Positions 24,407 through 31,985 of a DNA stretch of 37,418 nucleotides are shown here, piece after piece. Source of the stretch: a virus; the IMG/VR virus record IMGVR_UViG_3300034071_001760, positions 1 to 37,418 of that record, one strand, 5' to 3'. Both the position numbers and the translations under genes were made by a program. A model generated the notes under the pieces. It was given only the letters and a program-made list of their open reading frames with translations. It had not been told where the DNA came from and did not search any database. Every line of letters starts with the position of its first letter. Position 1 is the stretch's first letter.

Positions 24407-24643
24407 TCATAGACGGTATGTAATGCGACCTTTATTAAGGTCATATGGACTGGTTTCAAGTTTCACCTTATCACCTTGTATGACTCGGATTTTATGTTGT
24501 TTGAGTTTTCCACCCAAATAGCATATTAAAATGTGATTTGTATTTTCAATTTGAACTTTAAACATATTACCTGGTAATACGTCGTTGACCATACCGGTCA
24601 TTTCTATCATATCTTCTTTACTCATGTGTTTGGATTTATCCAC
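24407..24643 (-). CDS. infA: translation initiation factor IF-1
   Basis: An S1/OB-fold protein matching bacterial IF-1 along its length: KEDMIEMTGMVNDVLPGNMF, the VQIEN strand, CYLGGKLKQHKIRVIQGDKV and SPYDLNKGRITYRL. Counting from the internal ATG at 24625 it has 72 residues, like E. coli IF-1. The GTG at 24643 is given as start because AGGAG lies just before it. IF-1 binds the ribosomal A site and helps select the initiator tRNA. A phage copy, with a phage initiator tRNA at 37.1 kb, suggests control of initiation. Confidence 0.9.
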   Translation of the reverse strand: MDKSKHMSKEDMIEMTGMVNDVLPGNMFKVQIENTNHILICYLGGKLKQHKIRVIQGDKVKLETSPYDLNKGRITYRL

Positions 24644-24650
24644 TTTTCTC

Positions 24651-25100
24651 CTAATTATCTTTGACTACTATCCACCCAAGTGAACGCAGATCATTTTTTA
24701 TTTCGTCAGTAACTCTGCCTTCTGGTACATAACCAATCGGCAGTGGAAATTCATCATCTTGATTTTCACTTCCTATACCAGAAGAATACCAATCCATATA
24801 ATCACCGGTGCCGATAATGTCAGCAACAATGCTACCAGCAGATCGCCAGCTCACACTCCAAAATTTTGTTGCTAGCATATCCCAGGTATTATCGGATTGA
24901 ATGAACCTATTGTTACAAAATGCAGCATATAAGTTTTGTGCGTAAACTTCTGAGTTACGAACTTTCTCTAGCATCCATTCAGAATGCAATATATGATGTT
25001 CTAAATCTTTGTCATTAAATTCTTCAGATGGAAGTATAAAATTTTCATCATCATTTAATGCGGAAAGTATATCCTGTAATCTTTGATTATCCTTATTCAT
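24651..25100 (-). CDS. conserved phage protein of unknown function
   Basis: 149 residues. The central block WDMLATKFWSVSWRSAGSIV with GDYMDWYSSG and the end VTDEIKNDLRSLGWIVV are familiar from T4-like phages of aquatic bacteria. No catalytic motif is evident. It lies seven bases upstream of the IF-1 gene and is likely co-transcribed with it. Confidence 0.7.
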   Translation of the reverse strand: MNKDNQRLQDILSALNDDENFILPSEEFNDKDLEHHILHSEWMLEKVRNSEVYAQNLYAAFCNNRFIQSDNTWDMLATKFWSVSWRSAGSIVADIIGTGDYMDWYSSGIGSENQDDEFPLPIGYVPEGRVTDEIKNDLRSLGWIVVKDN

Positions 25101-25102
25101 TA

Positions 25103-25429
25103 TTACTTATGAAATTCTCCCTGGAAACAATGGCGCATTTCATGCCCAATTGTCCACATATCAACAGTTTTAGATGTTATCACGTGACATACATACTGTT
25201 TACTTTTATTTTGAAATCTGAACGAACATGCATCAATTGCATATCCAAATCCAGCATTACCATACTCTTTACTTTTAGCTTCACATGCAGCTTGGATATT
25301 GTCTGCATAATCCCAAACCATAATTGTTTGATTTGTAAAATTCTTTGATGCTGAGAACTTATCATATGGGGTCTCACAGTATGCAACCGATGAGAATAAA
25401 GCAATTAGCAAAGTGATTTGTAATTTCAT
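25103..25429 (-). CDS. secreted small protein with HExxH motif
   Basis: 108 residues. Residues 1-18 (MKLQITLLIALFSSVAYC) form a signal peptide. Four further Cys could form disulphides. Near the C-terminus GHEMRHCFQGEFH contains HEMRH, a fit to the zincin HExxH motif with a His eight residues later. This suggests a periplasmic metal-binding or metalloprotease-like protein; at this size activity is uncertain. It follows a perfect palindrome after the RNA ligase gene. Confidence 0.6.
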   Translation of the reverse strand: MKLQITLLIALFSSVAYCETPYDKFSASKNFTNQTIMVWDYADNIQAACEAKSKEYGNAGFGYAIDACSFRFQNKSKQYVCHVITSKTVDMWTIGHEMRHCFQGEFHK

Positions 25430-25447
25430 TGTGTATAGGTGTGTAAA

Positions 25448-25477
25448 ATGACTGATATATAATTATATATCAGTCAT
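25448..25477 (-). terminator. 30-bp perfect palindrome, probable terminator
   Basis: A perfect self-complementary 30-mer (arms ATGACTGATATATAA and TTATATATCAGTCAT) ten bases after the RNA ligase stop, followed on the minus strand by TTTTAC. It could be a terminator, an mRNA-stabilising 3' hairpin, or a binding site for a dimeric protein. Confidence 0.5.
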
Positions 25478-25486
25478 CGAAGATTA

Positions 25487-26371
25487 TCAAGCAGTTTCTA
25501 AAAAATTTCTAACCCACGCTAACCGTTCTTGCTCAGAAAGATTATAAAATTCTTCAATGTTAGCTTGAATGTGATCTATGAGTGGATAATATTCCTCATC
25601 GACTTTTTGTTTCACACCTGGTGACATTAATTTACCAGTAGTTGGATTTCGTGATACAAATTTTTTTACCAAGTAATATGGGCTTTTAATTTTAGCACTA
25701 CGACCATCTTCTGTATAAAAAACAAATCCTTCATGCTTCACATGTTTAACCATGTTACGCAATGTACCAAACTGTAAATGATGGGACCCAATAGTATGGC
25801 ATCCAAACTGGTTTGCTAAAATATAAAGAGTATCCAATTCATATTGTACATCACTTTCCCATGAATTTTCACGGTAACCCAAAAGATACATACCGATATC
25901 TTCTGGTATGATGTGTGGATCATTTTGATGAACACATTCAAACATGAATGTGAACCCACTCCATCGTTTACAAATATCTCGATATCTATTTTTGTCAATT
26001 AATTCCAATGCCATTTTCACGTAATCAGAATCAGTTGAGCCGGTAGTAGACACTAGAATATCATTATCATACCATGTGATAGCCACCATGAATCCATTGA
26101 CTTTACGAAATGCAGTAACTAATGTTGATGGAGATATAATAGGCGCTCTATCTTCAATACCATAGTTATAAATCTTTGTGAATGGTCTTGAAACAACATT
26201 ATATTCATCATCAACCAATGTACCACGACATTCTTCAAGATAATTATTCCACAAGTTATCGTAAAATACTCGTTTTTTGTATTTCAGTACATATACACCA
26301 GGATAAGATGTGGTTTTGCGTGAAACCAACTGTGAATTAGTTTCAACAAATTTTTTAATATCATCTTTCAT
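25487..26371 (-). CDS. RNA ligase (T4 Rnl-like)
   Basis: 294 residues of the nucleotidyltransferase superfamily. The N-terminal ECRGTLVDDEYNVVSRPFTK is typical of phage RNA ligases. Motif I is KVNGFM with the nucleotidyl Lys at about 90; FMFECV is motif III, EGFVFY motif IV, and AKIKSPYYL motif V. It should join 5'-phosphate and 3'-OH RNA ends. In T4 such an enzyme repairs tRNAs cut in the anticodon loop. Here it could also serve the permuted tRNA units at 36.8-37.1 kb. ATG 26371 overlaps the previous stop (TAATG). Confidence 0.88.
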   Translation of the reverse strand: MKDDIKKFVETNSQLVSRKTTSYPGVYVLKYKKRVFYDNLWNNYLEECRGTLVDDEYNVVSRPFTKIYNYGIEDRAPIISPSTLVTAFRKVNGFMVAITWYDNDILVSTTGSTDSDYVKMALELIDKNRYRDICKRWSGFTFMFECVHQNDPHIIPEDIGMYLLGYRENSWESDVQYELDTLYILANQFGCHTIGSHHLQFGTLRNMVKHVKHEGFVFYTEDGRSAKIKSPYYLVKKFVSRNPTTGKLMSPGVKQKVDEEYYPLIDHIQANIEEFYNLSEQERLAWVRNFLETA

Positions 26372-26919
26372 TATTTCCACCCATGAGTTCTAATACCACT
26401 GGTTAATGCATCATTTACAATGTCATCCAATAATGATACTACATTCCCAGTCGCGTCAAATCCAACATCGCGTACTCGACAATGTGTTAATCCACTAGGA
26501 TTCCCATGTAAGTGGCCATGAAGCATGATTGATCCATGATGACATTGATTCCATTCAGAAATAGGATAATGCATCATACAAATTTTATGACCATTGTGTT
26601 TGATTTCATGGTATGTATAAACTGCTTCAAAACAATTCCTAAATTCATCATTTTCAACTAATCGACTATCATGATTTCCTTCAATAAGAATTTTACGACC
26701 ATTCAGTGCACGTACATGGGAAATTGCTTTTGATGGTTTGCAAAATGCAACATCCCCCAATATATAAACCAAGTCAGTAGGGGAAACTTTTTCATTCCAT
26801 ATGTTTTTCATTTCTGAATTCATATGTTCGATATCATTAAATACACCCCGAGTAGCAGGATTATATTTCAGGATATTAGCATGATCGAAATGTAAATCAG
26901 ATGTTATCCAACTGTTCAT
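26371..26919 (-). CDS. calcineurin-like metallophosphoesterase (YfcE-type)
   Basis: 182 residues with compact metallophosphoesterase blocks: TSDLHFDHANI, YILGDVAF, LIEGNHDSR, CMMHYPIS and LHGHLHGNP. Family members are phosphodiesterases or phosphatases. It overlaps the RNA ligase gene by one base, so the two are made together; an RNA-end phosphatase or diesterase role is a reasonable inference but not shown. A sigma70-like promoter lies just upstream. Confidence 0.88.
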   Translation of the reverse strand: MNSWITSDLHFDHANILKYNPATRGVFNDIEHMNSEMKNIWNEKVSPTDLVYILGDVAFCKPSKAISHVRALNGRKILIEGNHDSRLVENDEFRNCFEAVYTYHEIKHNGHKICMMHYPISEWNQCHHGSIMLHGHLHGNPSGLTHCRVRDVGFDATGNVVSLLDDIVNDALTSGIRTHGWK

Positions 26920-26951
26920 GAGAGTTCCATATGTAATTAAATAAAAAAATT

Positions 26952-26979
26952 ATTGTATCACGCTATTTTTATTTGTCAA
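26952..26979 (-). promoter_or_regulatory. sigma70-like promoter of the RNA-repair pair
   Basis: TTGACA and TACAAT on the minus strand, 16-base spacer, about 33 bases before the ATG at 26919. Confidence 0.75.
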
Positions 26980-27205
26980 TTACTTTCAAATTTAAAATTC
27001 GATCCATTGCAAATATGTAGCAGTGTTTAAATTCCTCGCCGGTTGGACAGGGTTTTGTCAATTCAGCTAAATTATTACACACATCTGCACACTCGTCAAT
27101 TGTTTTGTTGCGAATTTCTGTTATTAGTTGATTAAGTTCTCGTGTATTAAATACGTAGCCATGTTCCCGCTCATTAAATGAATCTAGATTATCAAGTATG
27201 CTCAT
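26969..27205 (-). CDS. hypothetical protein
   Basis: 78 residues, helical, with Cys at C-ADVC and a further two Cys (KPCPTGEEFKHC) that might bind a metal. Unrecognised. The ATG at 27205 has GGAG five bases upstream, inside the end of the next gene. Confidence 0.6.
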   Translation of the reverse strand: MSILDNLDSFNEREHGYVFNTRELNQLITEIRNKTIDECADVCNNLAELTKPCPTGEEFKHCYIFAMDRILNLKVIDK

Positions 27206-27446
27206 AATTACTCCACTTTTCCACAAATTGTGTAAATTGCTCATTTGTCATGAAATGCAACGTATTAACACCAGATCTGTACGCATATAAAGGGTTTAGC
27301 ATTCCACCAAATCGTTGCAATTCGTGGTAAGTTAATGAAACCATCGCCGAGTAATTGCTGTTTGTGCTTTTTAGTACATATGATTGGAAATTAGACCAGT
27401 AAATAGGCTGTGTTTTATCTGTGAATTCTACTTTAATACCGTACAT
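27192..27446 (-). CDS. hypothetical protein
   Basis: 84 residues, beta-rich start (YGIKVEFTDKTQPIYWSNFQ) then helical. Unrecognised. It overlaps the following gene by 14 bases and follows the epimerase gene by eight. Confidence 0.6.
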   Translation of the reverse strand: MYGIKVEFTDKTQPIYWSNFQSYVLKSTNSNYSAMVSLTYHELQRFGGMLNPLYAYRSGVNTLHFMTNEQFTQFVEKWSNYEHT

Positions 27447-27454
27447 ACATCACC

Positions 27455-28255
27455 TTATCGAATTTTTAACATTGTTTCATATGAATAATTACATTCCATA
27501 TATTTTGACGGTGTTTTTAGATATGTTTCTGCTAAATCACCATCACGTTTTGGAAGAATTTTCACATCAAACTCGGATTTATTAACTTTTTTATAAGTTT
27601 CTATAATTTGTTTAACAGATCGAGGGTCACCATATGCCAAATTTTCAATATTATTAGCCGGGTTACCTATTGCATTAATAATTCCGAGACAAATATCATT
27701 TACATGGATGTATTCCCTAATACAAGTTCCATCAAAGGTATCATAATCATCCCCATACAAGTTGATATACCCACGTTCCTCTGCTTTAACCAAATTATAG
27801 AATAACCCATCTGGATTAGTTGGTTCAAAACCATCAGAACCAATGACATTATAAAATCTGAAGATTGTATAGTCAGTTTTATTAACTCTTGCATACTCCT
27901 TGACTATATCTTCCGCTGCTCGTTTAGACAACCCGTAAGGTGATCCTGGGTTTTCAGCAGCACCAGTACTTGCAAATATAAAATGCTTATATTTAACCTT
28001 ACTCAAGACATTATTCGTACCATTTATGTTGGTATTATAATATATTGTTGGTTTATCAACAGATTCACCCACTTTAACTAATGCAGCTAGGTGGATAACC
28101 GTATCCACCTCAATTTCCGGCACATTGTAGGTAATATCCACGATATTGTCAACTTTATCAATGCCTATAACCTCAATTCCACCAATTTGTTCCAGCATTT
28201 TACACAAATGCTGACCAATATATCCTTTATATCCTGTTACAAGTATCTTTCTCAT
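27455..28255 (-). CDS. NAD-dependent sugar epimerase/dehydratase (GalE-like)
   Basis: 266 residues of the extended SDR family: Rossmann motif VTGYKGYIGQHL, IHLAALVKVGESV, and catalytic YGLSKRAAE (Y-x3-K) with FASTGAAE supplying the Ser/Thr. Members such as GalE interconvert UDP-sugars; this one is shorter than GalE (about 338), missing part of the C-terminal substrate domain. It may supply a sugar nucleotide to the phage glycosyltransferases. Start overlaps the upstream stop (TAATG); AGAGGAA precedes it. Confidence 0.85.
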   Translation of the reverse strand: MRKILVTGYKGYIGQHLCKMLEQIGGIEVIGIDKVDNIVDITYNVPEIEVDTVIHLAALVKVGESVDKPTIYYNTNINGTNNVLSKVKYKHFIFASTGAAENPGSPYGLSKRAAEDIVKEYARVNKTDYTIFRFYNVIGSDGFEPTNPDGLFYNLVKAEERGYINLYGDDYDTFDGTCIREYIHVNDICLGIINAIGNPANNIENLAYGDPRSVKQIIETYKKVNKSEFDVKILPKRDGDLAETYLKTPSKYMECNYSYETMLKIR

Positions 28256-28404
28256 TATTCCTCTTTTTTATGTTTATGTTCTACACTAATACATGTAAAA
28301 ACCTTGTTACCAACATAGAATTTACCCAATTTTTCACATTCGGTTGCAATAATGTTGTGTGCATATATCCACCCAACGAACATACCTAGTAAAAATAGTA
28401 TCAT
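28255..28404 (-). CDS. 49-residue membrane-anchored protein
   Basis: MILFLLGMFVGWIYAHNIIA is a membrane anchor or uncleaved signal, followed by two Cys (TECEKLG and KVFTCIS) and a lysine-rich end. The FYVGNKVFTC segment is familiar from small proteins of other T4-like phages. It overlaps the epimerase ATG by one base. Function unknown. Confidence 0.65.
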   Translation of the reverse strand: MILFLLGMFVGWIYAHNIIATECEKLGKFYVGNKVFTCISVEHKHKKEE

Positions 28405-28405
28405 T

Positions 28406-28870
28406 TTACCCACCATACCATATTTCATCAAATCCCTCCGCTAATGTAGGAATTTCCAAAGATGATTTCATTCTACACAATGTGTTATATGAAATGGATT
28501 TACCAGGACGCGAATTTAATCGTATGGTTAATTCAGCTTCATCCGGTACTTTAAAAAAAACTGCTATTTTATAATAATCAGTAAATTTTGCAAGTTTTTT
28601 CTTACGTACTTTTGCTGATGTATTGGTTTGATCCCAGATTACATCTTTATTGTTTGATATTGCATTAATTACATCTTGCTTTACCAATTTTTCGGCAATT
28701 TTGATGTATTTTCTATATACTTCGTCATGAGTTTTTCCAACACTGATGGCATACTTATCAATATGATTATCACTGCTGATATAAAATGCATCTTTAAGCC
28801 AATCTTGATTATTAACCCAAGTACTTTTTCCAGAACCAGGTATACCTATCATCATGTACAGTTTTTTCAT
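28406..28870 (-). CDS. polynucleotide-kinase-like P-loop kinase
   Basis: 154 residues resembling the 5'-kinase domain of T4 PNK: Walker A GIPGSGKSTW near residue 9, acceptor-side ISSDNH, VIWDQTNTSAKVRKKKL (like the D-x-TN motif of PNK), and the lid Arg in RLNSRPGK. The T4 PNK phosphatase domain is absent. It should phosphorylate 5'-OH ends of RNA or DNA, the step before RNA ligase. It lies 2 kb from the ligase in the same direction. Confidence 0.8.
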   Translation of the reverse strand: MKKLYMMIGIPGSGKSTWVNNQDWLKDAFYISSDNHIDKYAISVGKTHDEVYRKYIKIAEKLVKQDVINAISNNKDVIWDQTNTSAKVRKKKLAKFTDYYKIAVFFKVPDEAELTIRLNSRPGKSISYNTLCRMKSSLEIPTLAEGFDEIWYGG

Positions 28871-28885
28871 TTATTTGGTACCTCA

Positions 28886-29263
28886 TCATGTTATCGATAC
28901 CACCACACTGTTACGAATAACGATAGTGTAAGTATCTCGATTAATTTTTCCATTTTTCATAAACTTAATTGCGGCCTTTGTGTTAGCATCCATAATCTCA
29001 GTAACAATCGGGTCAATCTCAATACCTTTAACCCGTTCTAAATATCGGATGATAGCATGCTCAGAAACGATTGGTTCTTTTTCTGTTTGTTCTTCTAATA
29101 GAGTGTTGTATTGAGTTTGTATTGCATTCAGTTTATTGCGAATTTTTGCTAATTCAGCTTGTTTTTCCGAAACTTCTTTCCCCATAACTTCAGATTCGGC
29201 GGTCAACTTAACAATCTGTGTTTTTAAACTTTTTAATTCGGTTGAACTTTTGTAGTTGGTCAT
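28886..29263 (-). CDS. coiled-coil phage protein
   Basis: 125 residues. Residues 10-70 form a coiled coil (LKSLKTQIVKLTAESEVMGK onward). The C-terminal domain VSEHAIIRYLERVKGIEID with a final VVVSIT strand is widespread in phage proteins of unknown role. ATG 29263 was chosen as the first Met after a consensus promoter; the ribosome-binding site is weak. Confidence 0.7.
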   Translation of the reverse strand: MTNYKSSTELKSLKTQIVKLTAESEVMGKEVSEKQAELAKIRNKLNAIQTQYNTLLEEQTEKEPIVSEHAIIRYLERVKGIEIDPIVTEIMDANTKAAIKFMKNGKINRDTYTIVIRNSVVVSIT

Positions 29264-29290
29264 TTTATTACACCGTTTATCGAAAATGTA

Positions 29291-29319
29291 ATTATATATG
29301 GCCAAGTGTGGAATGTCAA
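29291..29319 (-). promoter_or_regulatory. strong sigma70-like promoter
   Basis: Consensus TTGACA and TATAAT on the minus strand, 17-base spacer, 28 bases before the ATG at 29263. Confidence 0.85.
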
Positions 29320-29330
29320 TAAATATTTCA

Positions 29331-29414
29331 ATGAGTACATTAATAAAACCATTAGAACCCAGAGAAATTTTGAAAAGATTGCGGTCATCTGCAAAAAAGA
29401 GAGGAATTGAGTAG
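29331..29414 (+). pseudogene. N-terminal remnant of an HNH-type endonuclease
   Basis: A 27-codon reading frame, starting MSTLIKPLEPREILKRLRSS and ending AKKRGIE before TAG. The RLRSSAKKRGIE stretch matches the start of a common phage HNH/EndoVII-like nuclease family (there usually followed by FDLT). The matching C-terminal end lies beyond the inserted homing endonuclease at 30270-30368. The conserved middle with the active site is missing. Confidence 0.55.
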
Positions 29415-29463
29415 GTTCAATGAAGGCGATTAGAGTGACGGTTTACAAGTTTAGTTGAGTTTG

Positions 29464-29471
29464 CATAAATA
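29464..29471 (+). promoter_or_regulatory. late promoter of homing endonuclease
   Basis: CATAAATA, 73 bases before the ATG at 29545 and 11 bases before the conserved hairpin. Confidence 0.65.
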
Positions 29472-29482
29472 CATCATACAGT

Positions 29483-29510
29483 GTTAGTCGCAGATTGCCG
29501 TCTCACTAAC
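29483..29510 (+). promoter_or_regulatory. 5' nested hairpin, copy 3
   Basis: Outer stem GTTAGT/ACTAAC, CGC, inner stem AGA/TCT with loop TTGCCG, then C. Both stems differ from copy 2 by paired changes. Confidence 0.75.
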
Positions 29511-29544
29511 TCTAGTCATTCTTTCATTAATTACAGGAACTAAT

Positions 29545-30255
29545 ATGACCAGCAATACTATTTATACCCCATTTACTTATTGTATTACATTTACAATAAC
29601 TGGACAGAAATATTACGGTGTTCGATATGCAAAAAACTGTCATCCAATGCAATTATGGACAACATACTTTACGTCATCAGTTACTATTAAAAATTTAATT
29701 ATTTTATATGGGAAGGATGTATTTTTGTACGAAATACGAAAAACATTTTCTTCTGCAGCTGATGCTCGTAATTATGAACATAAATTCTTATCAAAAATAA
29801 ATGCTGCAAAGAATCCAAAATGGTTAAATTCATCAAATGGCAGTGGTAAGTTTCATTGTACTCCAGAAAGTTCGGCGAAAGCTGGATTTAAACATAGAGG
29901 AAGAACAATCTCGGTTGAAACAAGAGAAAAGATAAGAAATTCGTCTAAAGGAAGACAAAATGTAAGAAAGGGGAAATGTGGAGTAGTATCGAATGAAACT
30001 AAATTAAAAATTTCTGCTTCTTCGAAAGGAATATCAAAACCCTCAAAAACAATATGTTGTCCATATTGTTTTTTAGAAATTAAAGGTGCATCAAATGCTA
30101 AAAGATGGCATTTTGAAAATTGTAAAAAACATCCAGATTATATAAAGCCGGTTGCACTACAAAAACCAATGATTCATTGTCCATTTTGTAGTTCTTCCAG
30201 TTCTAATAGATTAAATATGCAACGATGGCATTTTGAAAATTGTAAAAATAAGTAA
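29545..30255 (+). CDS. GIY-YIG-like homing endonuclease with two zinc fingers
   Basis: 236 residues. The N-terminal domain (KYYGVRYAKNCHPMQLWTTY, LIILYGKDVFLYEIRKTF, ARNYEHKFL) is a common phage homing-nuclease type with R and E catalytic candidates. NUMOD3-like repeats follow (HRGRTISVETREKIRNSS, NETKLKISASSKG). The C-terminus has two fingers, CPYC with KRWHFENC and CPFC with QRWHFENC. It is inserted in the ghost of another endonuclease gene. TTACAGGAAC precedes the ATG. Confidence 0.82.
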   Translation: MTSNTIYTPFTYCITFTITGQKYYGVRYAKNCHPMQLWTTYFTSSVTIKNLIILYGKDVFLYEIRKTFSSAADARNYEHKFLSKINAAKNPKWLNSSNGSGKFHCTPESSAKAGFKHRGRTISVETREKIRNSSKGRQNVRKGKCGVVSNETKLKISASSKGISKPSKTICCPYCFLEIKGASNAKRWHFENCKKHPDYIKPVALQKPMIHCPFCSSSSSNRLNMQRWHFENCKNK

Positions 30256-30269
30256 TTACTTATCTTTAT

Positions 30270-30368
30270 TTAGCAGACAACATTGAAATTATATCTTTTA
30301 GAGCAAATAGGGCCAAGAATAATTTATCTGCTGATGAATTGAAAAAGTTTAGCCAATATTTTGGCTAA
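30270..30368 (+). pseudogene. C-terminal remnant of the same HNH-type endonuclease
   Basis: In-frame codons reading LADNIEIISFRANRAKNNLS, then ADELKKFSQYFG and a stop. This fits the ending of phage HNH nucleases (N-V-x-V-ISxRANxxKNNAxxEEL). No start codon or ribosome-binding site precedes it. With 29331-29414 it brackets the homing endonuclease. Confidence 0.55.
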
Positions 30369-30374
30369 ACTTTT
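30343..30374. terminator. 12-bp stem terminator
   Basis: AAAAGTTTAGCC and GGCTAAACTTTT pair perfectly around eight bases. It lies between the plus-strand endonuclease and the convergent minus-strand glycosyltransferase gene and overlaps the remnant's last codons. Confidence 0.75.
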
Positions 30375-30389
30375 CACAATGATGATACG

Positions 30390-31982
30390 TTATTTTGCAC
30401 AAGTGTTAGATTCACGTAATGTATTAAATAACAGTTTTATATCACCGGTTTCCATGTTAATTCGATTGAATAGCTCAGGATATTTCAAACTCAAAAGCGT
30501 ATAAATCGATTCTTCTGTACCAATAGTATTATGGATTACTGAATTATTCAATTCTTCAGTATACAACTTGGTAATTTCATTAATTTGATCGGGTGTGCCA
30601 CCGAAAAATGAGGCTCGGCATACGTAATTTTCATATCCACCTGCAAATTCTTTCAATTTAAAAATATTGTATCCATGAATTTCAGAATTTGTATAATAAG
30701 TAAATGACGGCATGAAAAATTTATCTTTTGGAAGTTTCGTAAAATAAAATGTATCAAGCGGTTCAGTTATGTTAAAACTGCTGCATATTCCAGAATCAAT
30801 CCAATAATAATACGAACTATGTGAGTACTTCATAGCCCGTTGCAATAATTCTTGTTTTGCAAGAGTTAATGGTACATACTCCGGTGTTGCCAACGCACTA
30901 TCTTTAATCCAATCAGATTGGGTCACCCACGTGCTTTGATTGGTTATTAGATTTACTACATCATAAAAATGCAGATTATGAATATCATTAATATCATATT
31001 TTATTAGTACAATTGGTCGATGGGCACGAATTTCTCTAATTTTATCAAAGTATTTTTCCTCAGTATACAACACAATTGGGTGTCTACTGTGTAATAACTT
31101 TGTCAAACTAGGGAGATAATGCTCCTCAAAATCCCTATCAGAACGCCCGATATTCACCGCCATTGAAACCAACGTGATATCAGTAGGCGGTTTCCAATGG
31201 GTATCCCATTGCAAATAATCGAATTTAGGGAATGTTCTAGCATCTTGTAATTCTGCTGGGTAATAATCTTCGGGAGTTGTGCCGTCATTTGGTCTCTTCC
31301 CAGCCATTTTACTACACGAGTCACCTAAATGAACAACATATTGACCATTTAGAAATACTGATTTAAGACCCAATCCTAAAAACCGTCTATCAATATTCCA
31401 TTCGTTATGCCATTTTTCAACACGCCCTAATAGGATTAAATCATCACGACGTTTCAAATTTGGACTACCAACCCATCCATACCAATGCAAATGATAGTCA
31501 GAAATCCGCCACAATTTTTTATAATAGAACATTTCATCAATTAATTCCGGCTCATAACTATCAATTCCTTGCCAATCAAACGTTCTCCAGGAAATGTCGA
31601 TAACACCAATGTGCCTATGTTTTTCTAGGATTGATTTTGATTGTTGCATGTACCCACCTTTTGTGAATTCCCAATCATCTTCAAGATAAAAAATATAATC
31701 AGTATCACAATAGGAAACCATGAAATCCATGGCCCACCATTGACTGCGATTTGACGGAAAGCATACTACATCACAAAATGACCCATAGCGTTCAACAAGA
31801 GTTTCGAAAACTCCATCAGCAGCACTATCATCAACGATCACCATTTTTGTAGGATAGTCATTAGTGTTAAGAAATGATCTCAGAGTCTTTTCTAATACAT
31901 CTAATCGATCACAACTTAATACAAAAGTTGTAATATCGGTTTCCGGCTGATCTACCGTGTGAATATGTAATTTGTTTAACAT
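30390..31982 (-). CDS. two-domain glycosyltransferase (GT2 + HtrL/YibB-like)
   Basis: 530 residues. Residues 14-240 are a GT2-type transferase: FVLSCDRLDVLEKTLRSFL, MVIVDDSA, and the metal/sugar motif FYLEDDWEF. Residues 262-520 resemble the HtrL/YibB family (TLVSMAVNIGRSDR, YYWIDSGIC, ASFFGGTPD), often seen in polysaccharide loci. It should transfer one or two sugars, perhaps to a virion glycan or host surface. The ATG follows the GT-rich spacer after another gene and has no clear Shine-Dalgarno sequence. Confidence 0.82.
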   Translation of the reverse strand: MLNKLHIHTVDQPETDITTFVLSCDRLDVLEKTLRSFLNTNDYPTKMVIVDDSAADGVFETLVERYGSFCDVVCFPSNRSQWWAMDFMVSYCDTDYIFYLEDDWEFTKGGYMQQSKSILEKHRHIGVIDISWRTFDWQGIDSYEPELIDEMFYYKKLWRISDYHLHWYGWVGSPNLKRRDDLILLGRVEKWHNEWNIDRRFLGLGLKSVFLNGQYVVHLGDSCSKMAGKRPNDGTTPEDYYPAELQDARTFPKFDYLQWDTHWKPPTDITLVSMAVNIGRSDRDFEEHYLPSLTKLLHSRHPIVLYTEEKYFDKIREIRAHRPIVLIKYDINDIHNLHFYDVVNLITNQSTWVTQSDWIKDSALATPEYVPLTLAKQELLQRAMKYSHSSYYYWIDSGICSSFNITEPLDTFYFTKLPKDKFFMPSFTYYTNSEIHGYNIFKLKEFAGGYENYVCRASFFGGTPDQINEITKLYTEELNNSVIHNTIGTEESIYTLLSLKYPELFNRINMETGDIKLLFNTLRESNTCAK

Positions 31983-31985
31983 TAT

